A stretch of DNA of 64,000 nt from Nostoc edaphicum CCNP1411 (GTDB lineage Bacteria > Cyanobacteriota > Cyanobacteriia > Cyanobacteriales > Nostocaceae): the NCBI RefSeq assembly GCF_014023275.1, contig NZ_CP054698.1, positions 3,100,001 through 3,164,000 of the forward strand, read 5' to 3'. The translations under genes and the position numbers were made by a program. Under the pieces are notes generated by a model, which did not search any database, was not told the origin of the DNA, and was given only the letters and a program-made list of their open reading frames with translations. Of this stretch, positions 34,814-44,371 are shown piece by piece (position 1 is the first letter of the stretch; every line of letters starts with the position of its first letter).

Positions 34814-35092
34814 TTAAGGGTCGAATCCTCTTGGAGTTTGCTCGTCCTGCCTTCTGCCTCCTGTCTCCTGTCTCCTGCCTCCTTCAACTGATAGAGGAAA
34901 TTCCATAAGCACGCTTGATGAAGACGCTTCTCGTTTAATTTGACCTGCGCGAACTGCATTATATAGGGCTGCAAGAAAAGGCAAATCCTCTGACTGATAG
35001 CATTTAGTAGACAGTACTTGCTGGAGTAAACCCTCAGATTCAACACTAAGATATCCAGTTTCAAAAGCAGATTCAATGAGTGTGCGAATCAT
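34814..35092 (-). CDS. small conserved cyanobacterial protein, C-terminus altered by repeat
   Basis: Starts MIRTLIESAFETGYLSVESEGLLQQVLSTKCYQSEDLPFL, then AALYNAVRAGQIKREASSSSV. This helical 60-residue core looks like a short protein common in cyanobacteria, of unknown function. After about residue 66 the sequence becomes GGRRQETGGRRQDEQTPRG, which is a translated STRR (CTCCTGTCTCCTGTC on the plus strand). The native end has therefore probably been replaced or extended by repeat insertion. No neighbour suggests a role. Confidence 0.5.
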   Translation of the reverse strand: MIRTLIESAFETGYLSVESEGLLQQVLSTKCYQSEDLPFLAALYNAVRAGQIKREASSSSVLMEFPLSVEGGRRQETGGRRQDEQTPRGFDP

Positions 35093-35388
35093 CTTGATTA
35101 GGGCAGAGTAAACAATTTGTTACGTCAAGTGTGGAACATTTTTCTCTGCTATTAATTGATATGGAACATGAATATCATGTGATTATAATTACACGTAACT
35201 AGTGATTTCTATCACAATTATGGTTAAAAAGAGAACTTTATGTACGTTTATCTATGAGTTGATTGATATAAAATTTATGAAGTATCTCAGTATTAATACA
35301 GCTAAACCCCATGATTTAACAATATTAAAATATATAAAAAAATTTTTAGGCAAGCATCCAAAAAATATAGTTTGGATATCACAAGCAA

Positions 35389-36177
35389 TCAAGCGAAAAA
35401 CTGGCGGAAATCTTCATCATTTTTACTTAATTGCACCCAATCTAAGTTTAAGGACTGGAATTTTTGCACTAAGCGATCGCAAGCCGGACGTTCGGTAGCG
35501 TAATGTCCAGCATCGATTAAAATGAGATTACAATCGCGGCTTTCTTGAAACTGATGGAACTTACAGTCAGAAGTCAGATAAGCTTGAGCACCAGTTTTAG
35601 CGACGGCTGAAATGTAACTAGCTCCCGAACCACCCAAAACGGCAACTCGTGAAATTGTTTGTTGTAAATCAGCAGTTGGAGAAAAAATCAAATTAGGCGG
35701 AGCAAGTCGGGTTTGAATGGCTGCGAGTAATTCCTGTAATGTCAGAAATGGCTCTAGCAAACCAACACGACCATATCCTAATCCTCCTTGTGTTGGTACT
35801 ATGGGAGTAACTTCTTTGAGTTCTAAAATCTGACCCAAAACGTCAGCGGTACCATCCTGCACTTGGTCGAAATTAGTGTGAGCAGTGTAAATACCAATAT
35901 TATGGGTAAAGGCTAACCTTACCATTTCTGCGATCGCTTCACCAGTGCGTAAAGATTTGAGAGGATTAAAAATCAAGGGGTGATGGGCGAATATCAGATT
36001 AGCATTAAGAGCGATCGCTTCCTGCATTACCGCCAAAGTCGGTGTCAAACAGACCAAAACCCGTGCTTTTTCCTGCAAAACTCCCGGCTCAATCTGCCAG
36101 CCACAATTATCCCAACTTTCACACCAAGCTGGATTTGCCCATGCTTCAAACCAAGTAATTAAATCAGCAATTTTCAT
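35389..36177 (-). CDS. NIF3-like dinuclear metal-centre protein
   Basis: A 262-residue NIF3/DUF34 family protein (YbgI/YqfO-like), often annotated GTP cyclohydrolase I type 2. Metal-binding blocks are visible: LIFAHHPLIFNPLKSL (about 58-73, two His), YTAHTNFDQVQDG (about 95-107), and the C-terminal LIDAGHYATERPACDRL (His and Glu). N-terminal WCESWDNCGWQIE is the typical DNxGLQ-like start. The protein forms hexamers in relatives; cellular role still debated. Two bp-level features, HIP1 sites and normal codon use, agree with a resident gene. It follows an unknown gene (36211-36960) on the same strand. Confidence 0.93.
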   Translation of the reverse strand: MKIADLITWFEAWANPAWCESWDNCGWQIEPGVLQEKARVLVCLTPTLAVMQEAIALNANLIFAHHPLIFNPLKSLRTGEAIAEMVRLAFTHNIGIYTAHTNFDQVQDGTADVLGQILELKEVTPIVPTQGGLGYGRVGLLEPFLTLQELLAAIQTRLAPPNLIFSPTADLQQTISRVAVLGGSGASYISAVAKTGAQAYLTSDCKFHQFQESRDCNLILIDAGHYATERPACDRLVQKFQSLNLDWVQLSKNDEDFRQFFA

Positions 36178-36210
36178 AATTATCGTTCTTCAGCAATTTT
36201 GAATTGCTAA

Positions 36211-36960
36211 TCAATGTCTCTGTGGTTGAATATTTAATTGTAATGCTACTTGCTGGCGCATTTCTTGGAAAGGTTTGTTCCATACAGGGCTAGCATTCCA
36301 ATTCCATGCTGCTACTGGAATAAGTTGTTCTTTTGCTAAATAAGTTAGCAGACGGTATTCATCTTCTGGTTCACGAGAAAAGGTGAAGGGGTTACGGTAG
36401 CCTGTTTCACACAGTTTATAAGATATAACTTGACCATGATTAATACGTTGTAAAAGTTCCTTACCTTTAGCGAGCAAATAATCAAAAAAAACCAGACTAA
36501 AAGGTTCTATATGTGAGCGTTTTTGTGGTTCTTTTTTTACCCATCTTGCCCAATCAAATCCATACATAAAATCATGAACATAACGAAAGCGCATTTCCGT
36601 TTTATTCCCAAACATTTCCGTCAAACAAACCATCTTTTCACCAAAAACTTTTAAGAAGGGAACAGCGCCTTCATCTGCCGTTAACGCCTGCCTAAGCATA
36701 CTACTTACCAGAAAATCAAAATCCCAGAAGATGTTTTCTGGGAAGTTTTGCAACTGAGTGCGGACTATGCTTTCGAGAGTTTCTTGAAGGGTTGTGAGAA
36801 TCGGAATGTCGGTGTTTTGTTCAGTAATCAAATTTCCCAATTCTGCAAAATTGGTAATTAATGTCTTGTGGGGATTAAGTGACAATAAGTTAACAGACTG
36901 CTGGACAAAAATTTCATCAAGAAATTGAAAATTAGGAGTTGGTTTGAGTTCTTTCTTCAT
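36211..36960 (-). CDS. conserved hypothetical protein
   Basis: A 249-residue soluble protein, mostly helical, starting MKKELKPTPNFQFLDEIFVQ. Notable stretches are ENIFWDFDFLVSSMLRQA, FRYVHDFMYGFDWARWVKKEP, ETGYRNPFTFSREPEDEYRLLTYL and PVAAWNWNASPVWNKPF, rich in Trp and aromatic residues. No motif or family recognised. It is 33 bp upstream of the NIF3 gene on the same strand and may be cotranscribed. A metal- or cofactor-linked job near NIF3 is only a guess. AT-rich sequence lies upstream (36961-37237) without other genes. Confidence 0.65.
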   Translation of the reverse strand: MKKELKPTPNFQFLDEIFVQQSVNLLSLNPHKTLITNFAELGNLITEQNTDIPILTTLQETLESIVRTQLQNFPENIFWDFDFLVSSMLRQALTADEGAVPFLKVFGEKMVCLTEMFGNKTEMRFRYVHDFMYGFDWARWVKKEPQKRSHIEPFSLVFFDYLLAKGKELLQRINHGQVISYKLCETGYRNPFTFSREPEDEYRLLTYLAKEQLIPVAAWNWNASPVWNKPFQEMRQQVALQLNIQPQRH

Positions 36961-37237
36961 ATTAATTGAAATTGCCCAGACAGCTTACACTAAAATATTA
37001 GTGTATAATAAAATAAATAGATTATTAAATAATCATAAATAAACTTAACTTTTAAATTTACATAGATTATTTGGTATGTATCTGGTTATTTTTTTATTAA
37101 GAAAGCTATTACGGCAAGAATTATGTAATACATATCACCGCACAGGCTACAATATTATATCCTAATGATTCGCAGTATAAACAGAGTATTTAAACTCTAC
37201 AAAACGACACTTTAAATAAACAATCATTGAGAAATAT

Positions 37238-37651
37238 CTATCCAGAAATGTGAACAACCAATTCTCTTGAATGGCTGCGTTGGCGGTGTTCCCAAATATA
37301 AATTCCCTGCCAAGTTCCCAGTACAAGATGACCTCGATTAATGGGGATATGTTCAGAAGTGTGAGTGAGTGCGGTACGGATGTGTGCCGGCATATCATCG
37401 GGGCCTTCTGCATCATGGATATATTTGCCTGATTCTGGAACGAGTTTTGCCATAAAATCAGCTAGATCCACAAGAACATCAGGATCGGCATTTTCTTGGA
37501 TAACTAAACTGGCTGAAGTGTGGCGTAAAAATAAAGTACAAAGACCAATATCAACACCTGATTCTGCAACTATGGATTCAATTTTTGCAGTGATATTGTA
37601 AAAAGATTTACCAGTCGTAGAAATTCTCAGTAACTTTTGGTAGTGGCTCAT
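37238..37651 (-). CDS. yjbQ: YjbQ/UPF0047 family protein
   Basis: A 137-residue member of the YjbQ/UPF0047 family, known for a secondary thiamine-phosphate synthase activity in some bacteria. It shows FYNITAKIESIVAESGVDIGLCTLFLRHTSASLVIQENADP (His and the conserved ENADP), HDAEGPDDMPAHIRTALTHTSEHIPINRGHLVLGTWQGIYIWEHR. The paired His and the GTWQGIYLWEHR end are the family signature. Normal length. It lies downstream of the two small genes at 37695-38413 on the same strand. Confidence 0.95.
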   Translation of the reverse strand: MSHYQKLLRISTTGKSFYNITAKIESIVAESGVDIGLCTLFLRHTSASLVIQENADPDVLVDLADFMAKLVPESGKYIHDAEGPDDMPAHIRTALTHTSEHIPINRGHLVLGTWQGIYIWEHRQRSHSRELVVHISG

Positions 37652-37694
37652 TTAAAACAGTAATGATTGATGACAGTAAAATCTAATTAGCAGT

Positions 37695-37919
37695 TCAATC
37701 TGCTTGATTTGGTTGTTGTTCTCTCGTTGGTTGATCGCTTGACTTAGTATGTCTTCTTCTAAAGATGCTTAACACGGCATTTACAGACTCTTTTATGACA
37801 TCGGGGATGATAGGCGTATTAGGTAGATTGTGAGATAAAGCTGTAATGTTAGCCGGATCTGGCTCTGGCAGTTGTAAACCATTTTTAGAAGATGTTGTAT
37901 CATCTTGGTTGGTATTCAT
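37695..37919 (-). CDS. small hypothetical protein coupled to membrane protein
   Basis: A 74-residue polar protein (MNTNQDDTTSSKNGLQLPEP ... IIPDVIKESVNAVLSIFRRRHTKSSDQPTREQQ) with an amphipathic helix (VIKESVNAVLSIFRRR) and disordered ends. Its ATG overlaps the stop of the upstream membrane-protein gene as ATGA (37916-37919), so the two are translationally coupled and probably act together. No family recognised. Confidence 0.6.
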   Translation of the reverse strand: MNTNQDDTTSSKNGLQLPEPDPANITALSHNLPNTPIIPDVIKESVNAVLSIFRRRHTKSSDQPTREQQPNQAD

Positions 37920-38413
37920 ATTTTTTGTAGTTCAGGAATAAAATAAACTGTTACTTGATGTAACAAGGCAACAAAAGCAATTCCAGCAGTCACAAAAGTA
38001 GCATACGTCAGGGATTGAGAAATATCCTCTACTTGCTTCTGATTTTCATTATAAGTCTCTCTCAAGTTAACTAACATCTGTGACTGGTATTCTTGAGGTG
38101 AAAACTTCAAATATTTATTCTGAAAATCGTCAGTTTCTAGGTTGGGACTGACAAAAAATTTGCGTGGCAATAAAGCCCGTATTAGTAACATAAAGTTGAA
38201 AAGCAGTAACAATATTTCTAATACACTAAAAAGACTAAATATTGTAATCAGCCTGGATATTGTTAAAAAACTTAATAATGCGGTGTTTGTGACAAATAAG
38301 ATGTTCATCTGAGTGATTAATATCTGCCGTTCTTCTTTTTGCCTTTCAATCACTCGACGTACATCTTGGGCGGCCAATTCTAAAGTTTCTTTATCTATTG
38401 TTGGAGATTCCAT
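37916..38413 (-). CDS. small membrane protein, effector-like topology
   Basis: A 165-residue protein: N-terminal helix (TLELAAQDVRRVIERQKEERQILIT), two close membrane segments (MNILFVTNTALLSFLTISRLITIFSLFSVLEILLLLFNFMLLIRALL, about 39-85), a cytoplasmic helix with PQEYQSQMLVNLRETYNENQKQVEDIS, and a last membrane segment (ATFVTAGIAFVALLHQVTVYFI). This layout is similar to small membrane effectors of nucleotide-signalling defence systems, but no defining motif is seen and I cannot assign it. The ATGA overlap ties it to the 74-residue gene. Confidence 0.6.
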   Translation of the reverse strand: MESPTIDKETLELAAQDVRRVIERQKEERQILITQMNILFVTNTALLSFLTISRLITIFSLFSVLEILLLLFNFMLLIRALLPRKFFVSPNLETDDFQNKYLKFSPQEYQSQMLVNLRETYNENQKQVEDISQSLTYATFVTAGIAFVALLHQVTVYFIPELQKI

Positions 38414-38440
38414 TATTAATTGATTGTATTTTGAATAACT

Positions 38441-39523
38441 TTATTTCGTCTGCAAATAATTAATAACAGCTTTAGCGATCGCTTCATTCCCATCCTTAGC
38501 AATTGGTTGAGATTGCTTTGGTGGTTGAGGTAACTCATGGAGAAAATCCCAATTACCTTGAAAAAAGTCAGATGGGGTGATAATTTGATGCTGATTATAA
38601 TTAGTTATGCCTTCTACTAGAAAAGCTGCTTCGGCAAAATCCTCACGCGGTATAGTAACAATCGGTACTCCTAATAATGTGGCTTCAGAAAAAGTACTGT
38701 AACCAGGTTTAGAGACGACTCGCGCACAAATAGGCATAAAATCTACAGGGCGGTATTTGCGGTCATCAATTTTCACTAAATTAGGTAAATCAGGGGCAGA
38801 TTGATCAAAGACGATAAATTGCCAATCGGGGAATCGCCGCAGGTTATCGTAGGGGATTTGCTGTAAACCCAAACCACCAAAGGTCAATAAAATAGTTTTT
38901 TCGACTGGTGTAGTTATTCCCCAAAGAGAACGTAAATCATCAGCAGAGTAACGAGGGGAACCGCCTGTTAAGCCGACATCTGTGATATTGTTAAAAGCTG
39001 GCATTGGTTCATGGAAAGGGAGACGAAACAAGCGATCGCACTTTGAGTACCCATCACTAATCCAATCTGCAATTGCGGTAAATTCGCCTCCCCAATCTCG
39101 GTAGATAAAGTCCCAGCCAAAGTTACTCATCATCCAGCAGGGAATATTTGCAGCTTTGGCAAACCCAGGAGCTAGGAAAGGAATATCTGCCAAAATGAGA
39201 TTAACGCGATTTTGGCGGATAAAATTCACTTCTGAAGCAATCAGCGAATTTTGATGCTTCTTAATATCGAGCAACTTTTCTAAAGTCGCTGCTTTATCCA
39301 TTGTTAAACTATCCGTTTGCACCACACCCAAATCAAATGCACGGGGACGATAGATAAAATCGCCTTGTATGTAGCACTCTAGCAACCAGCGTGGGGCAGT
39401 ACTCACCAGAATTAGTAGAACTTCTGGGCATAATTTTTGAATTGTCGCAGCTACAGAAGCCGTGCGGGTAGCATGACCAAAGCCGTGGTTAGTTATGGCT
39501 AAGTATAAGATTGGGCGTTCCAT
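38441..39523 (-). CDS. glycosyltransferase-like protein (GT-B, MurG-like)
   Basis: A 360-residue protein with two Rossmann-like halves. The N-terminal AITNHGFGHATRTASVAATIQKL is the glycine-rich acceptor-side loop of GT-B enzymes. The C-terminal half has LLTFGGLGLQQIPYDNL, DFMPICARVVSKPGYSTFSEATLLGVPIVTIPREDFAEAAFLV, close to the nucleotide-sugar motif of MurG and glycosyltransferase family 28. Donor and acceptor unknown; a cytoplasmic or membrane-surface role in glycan or glycolipid making is inferred. It follows the class V aminotransferase on the same strand, separated by an STRR. Confidence 0.85.
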   Translation of the reverse strand: MERPILYLAITNHGFGHATRTASVAATIQKLCPEVLLILVSTAPRWLLECYIQGDFIYRPRAFDLGVVQTDSLTMDKAATLEKLLDIKKHQNSLIASEVNFIRQNRVNLILADIPFLAPGFAKAANIPCWMMSNFGWDFIYRDWGGEFTAIADWISDGYSKCDRLFRLPFHEPMPAFNNITDVGLTGGSPRYSADDLRSLWGITTPVEKTILLTFGGLGLQQIPYDNLRRFPDWQFIVFDQSAPDLPNLVKIDDRKYRPVDFMPICARVVSKPGYSTFSEATLLGVPIVTIPREDFAEAAFLVEGITNYNQHQIITPSDFFQGNWDFLHELPQPPKQSQPIAKDGNEAIAKAVINYLQTK

Positions 39524-39529
39524 TTTAAA

Positions 39530-39615
39530 GTTAGGAGTTAGGAGTTAGGAGTTAGGAGTTAGAAGTTAGGAGTTAGAAGTTAGGAGTTAGAAGTTAGGAG
39601 TTAAGAGTTAAGAAT
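39530..39615 (+). repeat. 7-bp tandem repeat (AGTTAGG/AGTTAGA)n
   Basis: About twelve AGTTAGG or AGTTAGA heptamers, the longest STRR array in the window, between the aminotransferase and glycosyltransferase-like genes. Confidence 0.92.
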
Positions 39616-39658
39616 TAAAATCATAATTACTACACTGATAACTTATAACTCCTAACTT

Positions 39659-40852
39659 TTAATTAATCTTGCAAAAACTTTGAATTGCCCCAACCAATAG
39701 GTCGATTTCCGATTCTAAAGTAAAGTAATGGACGGTAACGCGTATACAGCTAGGATCGGCAATTGTTCGAGTTAATATCCTTTGTGAGTCTAAAAATTGC
39801 ACCAACTTCAAATTAGCTTGGGACTGATTATTTGCAATTTGGAAGGAGACTATACCGCTTTCGGGTGGGGAAGTTCGCAAACATTTAATATCAGGTAACG
39901 CCGTCAATTGTCGCCAGAGGTATTCACTGTTGTGGCAAATTTGTTCGTAACGTTCCTGTGAGGTTCCCCATTGCTGATGAATTGCGATCGCTTCCTTTAA
40001 CCCAAGATATAAAGGATAAGCTAATGTAGACACTTCGTATCGTCGCCCATCTGGAAGCCAATCCACAGGCTGAGATTGACTATCCACAACAATGCCATTC
40101 AAGCCAATAAATGTAGGTTTCAAGCTTTCTCGTGCTTCTGGTCGAACATACAAACCACCAGCACCCGCAGGGCCACATAACCATTTGTGACCAGTGAAAG
40201 CATAAAAATCAACTCCCAATTCAGTCAAGTTTAAAGGCAATAAACCAGCAGATTGGGCAGCATCTATTAATAGTGCAGAATGATTATTCCTGCATACTTC
40301 GGCAATTTTATCAAGAGGTAAAACTTGACCAGTATTCCAGAAAACATGACTCAATATCACTAGGCGGGTATTGGGGCGCAAGTGCTGGGCAATGACTGTT
40401 ACGGGGTCGCCCTCATTTAAAGTCGCTTTTAGGGGACAGGTAGTAACTTCCACAGCGAATCTCCGTGAGATTTCTTGTGCTGTCGCAATTACACCTGGAT
40501 GTTCGCAGTCCGAGAGCAGCAAATGGTCGCCAGCTTGCCACTCAATACCCCACATGGCGATATTACAGCCTACAGTGACATTTTGAGTGAGAGTAATTGT
40601 TTGGCTTGGTGCATTTAACTCCAAAGCGATCGCTTCTCTTGCGGCTTGAGTTTGGGGTGCTATCCAGCTATACGCCTCATTTCCAAAGGGGCCTATTTCT
40701 TGAACATAAGCTTGAGTTTGGGCCATAACATCCATTGCTTTTTGGGGCATCGGCCCTTGTCCGCCATAATTGAAATAAGTCTTATTTGCTAAAGCCGGAA
40801 ATTGCTCTCGATGGCGATGCAGCTTGATTGGTGATGCAGAAATACTAGTCAT
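39659..40852 (-). CDS. class V aminotransferase (cysteine desulfurase-like)
   Basis: A 397-residue pyridoxal-phosphate enzyme of aminotransferase class V. FPALANKTYFNYGGQGPMPQ is the N-terminal family start; ITLTQNVTVGCNIAMWG and LLSDCEHPGV lie in the cofactor site; LLIDAAQSAGLLPLNL carries the cofactor Asp; and FYAFTGHKWLCGPAGAGGLYV carries the Schiff-base Lys (in HKW). The C-terminal part ends with IRVTVHYFTLESEIDLLV. Homologs include cysteine desulfurases and C-S lyases; no conserved sulfur-accepting Cys loop is obvious, so a C-S lyase or other role is possible. Starts at ATG 40852. Confidence 0.93.
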   Translation of the reverse strand: MTSISASPIKLHRHREQFPALANKTYFNYGGQGPMPQKAMDVMAQTQAYVQEIGPFGNEAYSWIAPQTQAAREAIALELNAPSQTITLTQNVTVGCNIAMWGIEWQAGDHLLLSDCEHPGVIATAQEISRRFAVEVTTCPLKATLNEGDPVTVIAQHLRPNTRLVILSHVFWNTGQVLPLDKIAEVCRNNHSALLIDAAQSAGLLPLNLTELGVDFYAFTGHKWLCGPAGAGGLYVRPEARESLKPTFIGLNGIVVDSQSQPVDWLPDGRRYEVSTLAYPLYLGLKEAIAIHQQWGTSQERYEQICHNSEYLWRQLTALPDIKCLRTSPPESGIVSFQIANNQSQANLKLVQFLDSQRILTRTIADPSCIRVTVHYFTLESEIDLLVGAIQSFCKIN

Positions 40853-41109
40853 AATTCACAAGGGATATCTGCTGTTTGCAGATTTATAGAGATTTAGAGG
40901 TATTTGTACTTTGTGGATAAACCGTGGTTGTGTCAATCTCTCTCAGTTGTAATTTGGCAAAAAAGCAAACGCTTGTGCTGTTTACACCAATAGCTAGCTG
41001 TTGACAGTATAAAATAAACGGCAAATTAAGTGTGGATGCAATCGCCACTTCCAGATTTTAGTTGTCTAATTTACTCCCAGAGTGTACTAATTCTTGTTAA
41101 CTTATAAAG

Positions 41110-42570
41110 ATGCTAATTAATGCTGAACTCCTACTGCAATATCAACGCTGTAAACGCCGGCCTTTTCTAGATACTCACGGTGACAAAAGTCAGCGCGATG
41201 CTCCCAATGAGTTGCTACGCAAACTGCAACAGGACAAAATCGCTCATCAGCTGAGTGCTTTGGCACAGAAGACTTATCACCAACCAGATTATTCTTATGG
41301 AAACTGGGAAAGGGGAGAGAAAGAAACTTTAGAATTGATGCAGCGTGGGGTTGAGTACATATATAAAGGAGTACTGTTAGCAAATTATTCTGAAGCATAC
41401 ACCCTCCTAAGTCGTCCAGATTTACTTGTGAAACAGCCAGGACAATCCCATTTTGGGGATTGGATATACGTCCCGGCTAATATTGAACTCGGTAAGCGTC
41501 CTAAGCAAGAATATCAAGTTGTCGCTGCATTTCATGCTCAAGTATTGGCGACAGTGCAAAGAGTTCCAGCTGAAACAGCTTCGCTTATATTGCGAAGCAA
41601 AAATACAAACTATGCGGTGGATTTGTTCAAATGGACGCCACGGATGCAGGAAATTCTGGAGGAGTTTATTCAAGTTTTAGAGTTACCGAATCCGCCAGAA
41701 GTGTTTATTTCCCGGCAAAAGTGCAATCTTTGCCATTGGTATAGTGAATGTTATGCGATCGCTCAATCTGAAAAACATCTCTCATTATTACCAGGTGTAA
41801 CACCCATTCGCTACACTCAACTCCAAGCCTTAGCCATCACCACGCTGGAATCTCTCGCTAACACTAGTCCCAGCACCTTAGAAAACCTACTTGGTTTTGA
41901 CAGAGAAATAGCACCCAAGCTGGTAGTGCAAGCTCAATGTGCACTCGAAAAACGACCCCTAATTTTACCCTACCCGTTACCAATAGAAGATATTACATTT
42001 ACAGCACCCATAGAGATTTACTTTGATATTGAAGCACAGCCAGACTTAGATTTAAATTATCTCTTGGGGGTTTTAGTTGTTGATAGACTTGCCAATACAG
42101 AACAGTTTTATTCATTTTTAGCAGACAAACCAGAAGACGAAGAATTAGTTTGGCAGCAATTTTTGGATTTAGTTTGGCAATATCCCGAAGCGCCAATTTA
42201 TCATTTTTGTGTCTACGAGTTTGATACAGTCAAACGGCTAGCAAAGCTTTACCACACTCCGTACTCCTTAGTGCGTCCTGTCCTGAATCGATTTGTGGAT
42301 GTGTATGAACAATTAACCGAAAGTGTAGCATTGCCAATAGAAAGCTATGCCCTCAAAGCGATCGCTCGTTGGCTAGGATTTGAGTGGCGGGAAAAGGAAG
42401 CTAGTGGCGCAAAATGTATTTACTGGTATGATCAGTGGCTAGAAACAGGCGATCGCGCCTTACTAGAAATTATCCAAAGCTACAATGAAGATGATTGCCG
42501 CGCTACCCGCAGAGTCAAAGATTGGCTTGTCAACTTTTTTCAGGATGAATATGATTTGCGACTTGCTTAA
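41110..42570 (+). CDS. TM0106-type RecB-like nuclease with RNase H-fold domain
   Basis: A 486-residue protein of the TM0106 family. N-terminal MLINAELLLQYQRCKRRPFLD resembles Cas4/RecB-like nucleases, followed by LLSRPDLLVKQ and QVVAAFHAQVLATVQ where the PD-(D/E)XK active site would lie. A cysteine cluster is CNLCHWYSEC (about 206-215). The C-terminal half has an exonuclease/RNase H-like domain (YprB type): IEIYFDIEAQPDLDLNYLLG (Asp, Glu), HFCVYEFDTVKRL, and SYNEDDCRATRRVKDW. Such proteins probably process DNA; a Fe-S cluster is plausible. A role in repair or defence is inferred. Confidence 0.9.
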   Translation: MLINAELLLQYQRCKRRPFLDTHGDKSQRDAPNELLRKLQQDKIAHQLSALAQKTYHQPDYSYGNWERGEKETLELMQRGVEYIYKGVLLANYSEAYTLLSRPDLLVKQPGQSHFGDWIYVPANIELGKRPKQEYQVVAAFHAQVLATVQRVPAETASLILRSKNTNYAVDLFKWTPRMQEILEEFIQVLELPNPPEVFISRQKCNLCHWYSECYAIAQSEKHLSLLPGVTPIRYTQLQALAITTLESLANTSPSTLENLLGFDREIAPKLVVQAQCALEKRPLILPYPLPIEDITFTAPIEIYFDIEAQPDLDLNYLLGVLVVDRLANTEQFYSFLADKPEDEELVWQQFLDLVWQYPEAPIYHFCVYEFDTVKRLAKLYHTPYSLVRPVLNRFVDVYEQLTESVALPIESYALKAIARWLGFEWREKEASGAKCIYWYDQWLETGDRALLEIIQSYNEDDCRATRRVKDWLVNFFQDEYDLRLA

Positions 42571-42779
42571 TTAGCGCTGAGTACTTCGCATATTCCAGGA
42601 TAGTTTATTTCTTTACGATAGCCTATGGCAAGCCTCTTTACATCCACCTTCTTCCTTGTACTTACAGCTATTTTCAGGTAAATAGCTGTAGGTCTTAATA
42701 TGTTTTAGTGCATCTTTATGCAGAAATGGTATCAGTACTCTTTCAGTGCTATCTTGTTTATTACAGTTCAGATAAGACC

Positions 42780-42820
42780 AAAACACTTGTAGAGACGGCG
42801 ATTTATCGCGTCTAAAAAAC
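42780..42820 (+). repeat. palindromic repeat
   Basis: TTGTAGAGACGGCGATTTATCGCGTCTAA can form a hairpin (AGACG...CGTCT with GCGAT/ATCGC inside). This resembles a frequent Nostoc intergenic palindrome. The remainder of 42571-42894 holds nothing else I can identify. Confidence 0.6.
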
Positions 42821-42894
42821 CCACAATTTTGTACAATTAGCCCTTAACCCAAGCGTATTGGTTTATAACTTTCAAAATTTAGCAAGAGCTTTAC

Positions 42895-44079
42895 ATGCAG
42901 TTCATTAAAAAAATATTTGTATTTCCGCGAATTATTTACTTTTTTATCCCGATTATAATTATCACTTTCTTATTTATAATTTTACATACAAATGCTGTTG
43001 AAATCAGTAGCATAGAATTTATTGGGGAAGCCACTTTACCGAAAGGTTTAATATTTCAGAAAACTGAAGTTGGAGGCTTATCTGGAATTACATATAATGT
43101 AAAAAACAACCTTTACTATGCTGTTTCTGATGACCGGGGGCAAAAAGCTAATGCCCGTTTCTACACTCTAAAAATCGACTTGAGTAAAGGTTCCCTACAA
43201 AAAGATGGAATTATCCCAGTTAGTGTTCCTACATTATTAAATGAGAATAGTCAAACATTTAGCCCTAGTGAAAGTGATACAGAAGGTATTGCATTAACTA
43301 ATAAAGCAACTGTGTTTATTTCTTCTGAAGGCGATGCTGTAAAATTAATTAATCCTTTTATTAAAGAGTTCTCACTATCTTCTGGCAGAGAAATTGCAAC
43401 ACTCCCCATCCCAAACAAATTTTTGCCAGATAAAACTAGTCAACAAGGTATCCGCAACAACTTAGCTTTTGAAAGCCTTACCATCACACCCGATAAAAAG
43501 CATCTATTCACAGCCACCGAAAATGCTCTAATTCAAGATGGTGCCGCAGCTAAACCTAATATCGGTAGTCCTTGCCGAATTTTGCAATACAACTTGCTCA
43601 ACAACCAGCCAGAAAAGGAATTTCTTTACCAAACAGAACCAGTTGCACCATTTTTGAATTTAATTGGCAAATTCGCTAGTGGATTGCCCGATTTACTTGC
43701 TCTCGACAATCAAGGACACTTCCTAAGTTTAGAACGGTCATTCACTGGTTTAGGATTTGCTGTTTCTCTGTTTCAGGTTTCTTTAGAAGGAGCCGATGAT
43801 ATTCATACTATTGATAGCCTTTTAGCAGTTGATGCCAAAAATATTAAACCAGTTCAGAAAAAACTGCTATTAGATTTGAGAAAACTGGATGTACTGCTAG
43901 ACAACATCGAAGGCTTAACTCTTGGCCCTAAGCTACCCAATGAACAACAATCATTAATTCTTATTAGTGATAACAATTTCAACTCCCTACAACGCACCCA
44001 GATACTAGCCTTTCAAATTAAAATTGAAAATACGCTAATTAGATTCTTACGTCGTTTATTGCCAAACTTTAACAATTAG
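42895..44079 (+). CDS. esterase-like phytase family protein, secreted
   Basis: A 394-residue protein with an N-terminal membrane anchor or signal (FPRIIYFFIPIIIITFLFIIL, about 10-32). The rest is a beta-propeller-like domain of the esterase-like-phytase type: FIGEATLPKGLIFQKTEVGGLSGITY, YAVSDDRGQKANARFYTLKI, DTEGIALTNKATVFISSEGD, NLAFESLTITPDKKHLFTATENAL, and LDNIEGLTLGPKLPN...LILISDNNFNSLQRTQILAF. The conserved E-G and S-D-D/N motifs match the family. Probably hydrolyses phosphomonoesters outside the cytoplasm, but activity is not shown by sequence. Start ATG 42895; promoter not evident. Confidence 0.87.
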   Translation: MQFIKKIFVFPRIIYFFIPIIIITFLFIILHTNAVEISSIEFIGEATLPKGLIFQKTEVGGLSGITYNVKNNLYYAVSDDRGQKANARFYTLKIDLSKGSLQKDGIIPVSVPTLLNENSQTFSPSESDTEGIALTNKATVFISSEGDAVKLINPFIKEFSLSSGREIATLPIPNKFLPDKTSQQGIRNNLAFESLTITPDKKHLFTATENALIQDGAAAKPNIGSPCRILQYNLLNNQPEKEFLYQTEPVAPFLNLIGKFASGLPDLLALDNQGHFLSLERSFTGLGFAVSLFQVSLEGADDIHTIDSLLAVDAKNIKPVQKKLLLDLRKLDVLLDNIEGLTLGPKLPNEQQSLILISDNNFNSLQRTQILAFQIKIENTLIRFLRRLLPNFNN

Positions 44080-44371
44080 CTGTACAGAAATAAAGGTGTA
44101 TAGACATCGCGGCTTTACTGCTATTTACTTATTACTGTGTATTCACGGAATCTACTAGGTAACTTTATCTAGCCTATTTAGAGTTTCCGTGTAATTTCTC
44201 AACCGTAATCCTTAATAAATATGTTACACAATATTTAGGAGCTTTTGCAGAGAAATTAACCATAATTAAAGCTTGTAGTTAGTTATCTCAAAATAATGAT
44301 ATTTTTGCAAGATTTAAATTTAATAAATAGCTATAAATTTTAAAGTATTTTGCCAACAATATTTTTCAAAA

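Noticed and set aside
35202..35498. 98-residue plus-strand frame
   Set aside because: It runs into the end of the NIF3 gene on the other strand and has no recognisable domain.
39530..39615. Array considered as a CRISPR
   Set aside because: Units are 7 bp with no spacers; it is an STRR. No cas genes were seen anywhere.
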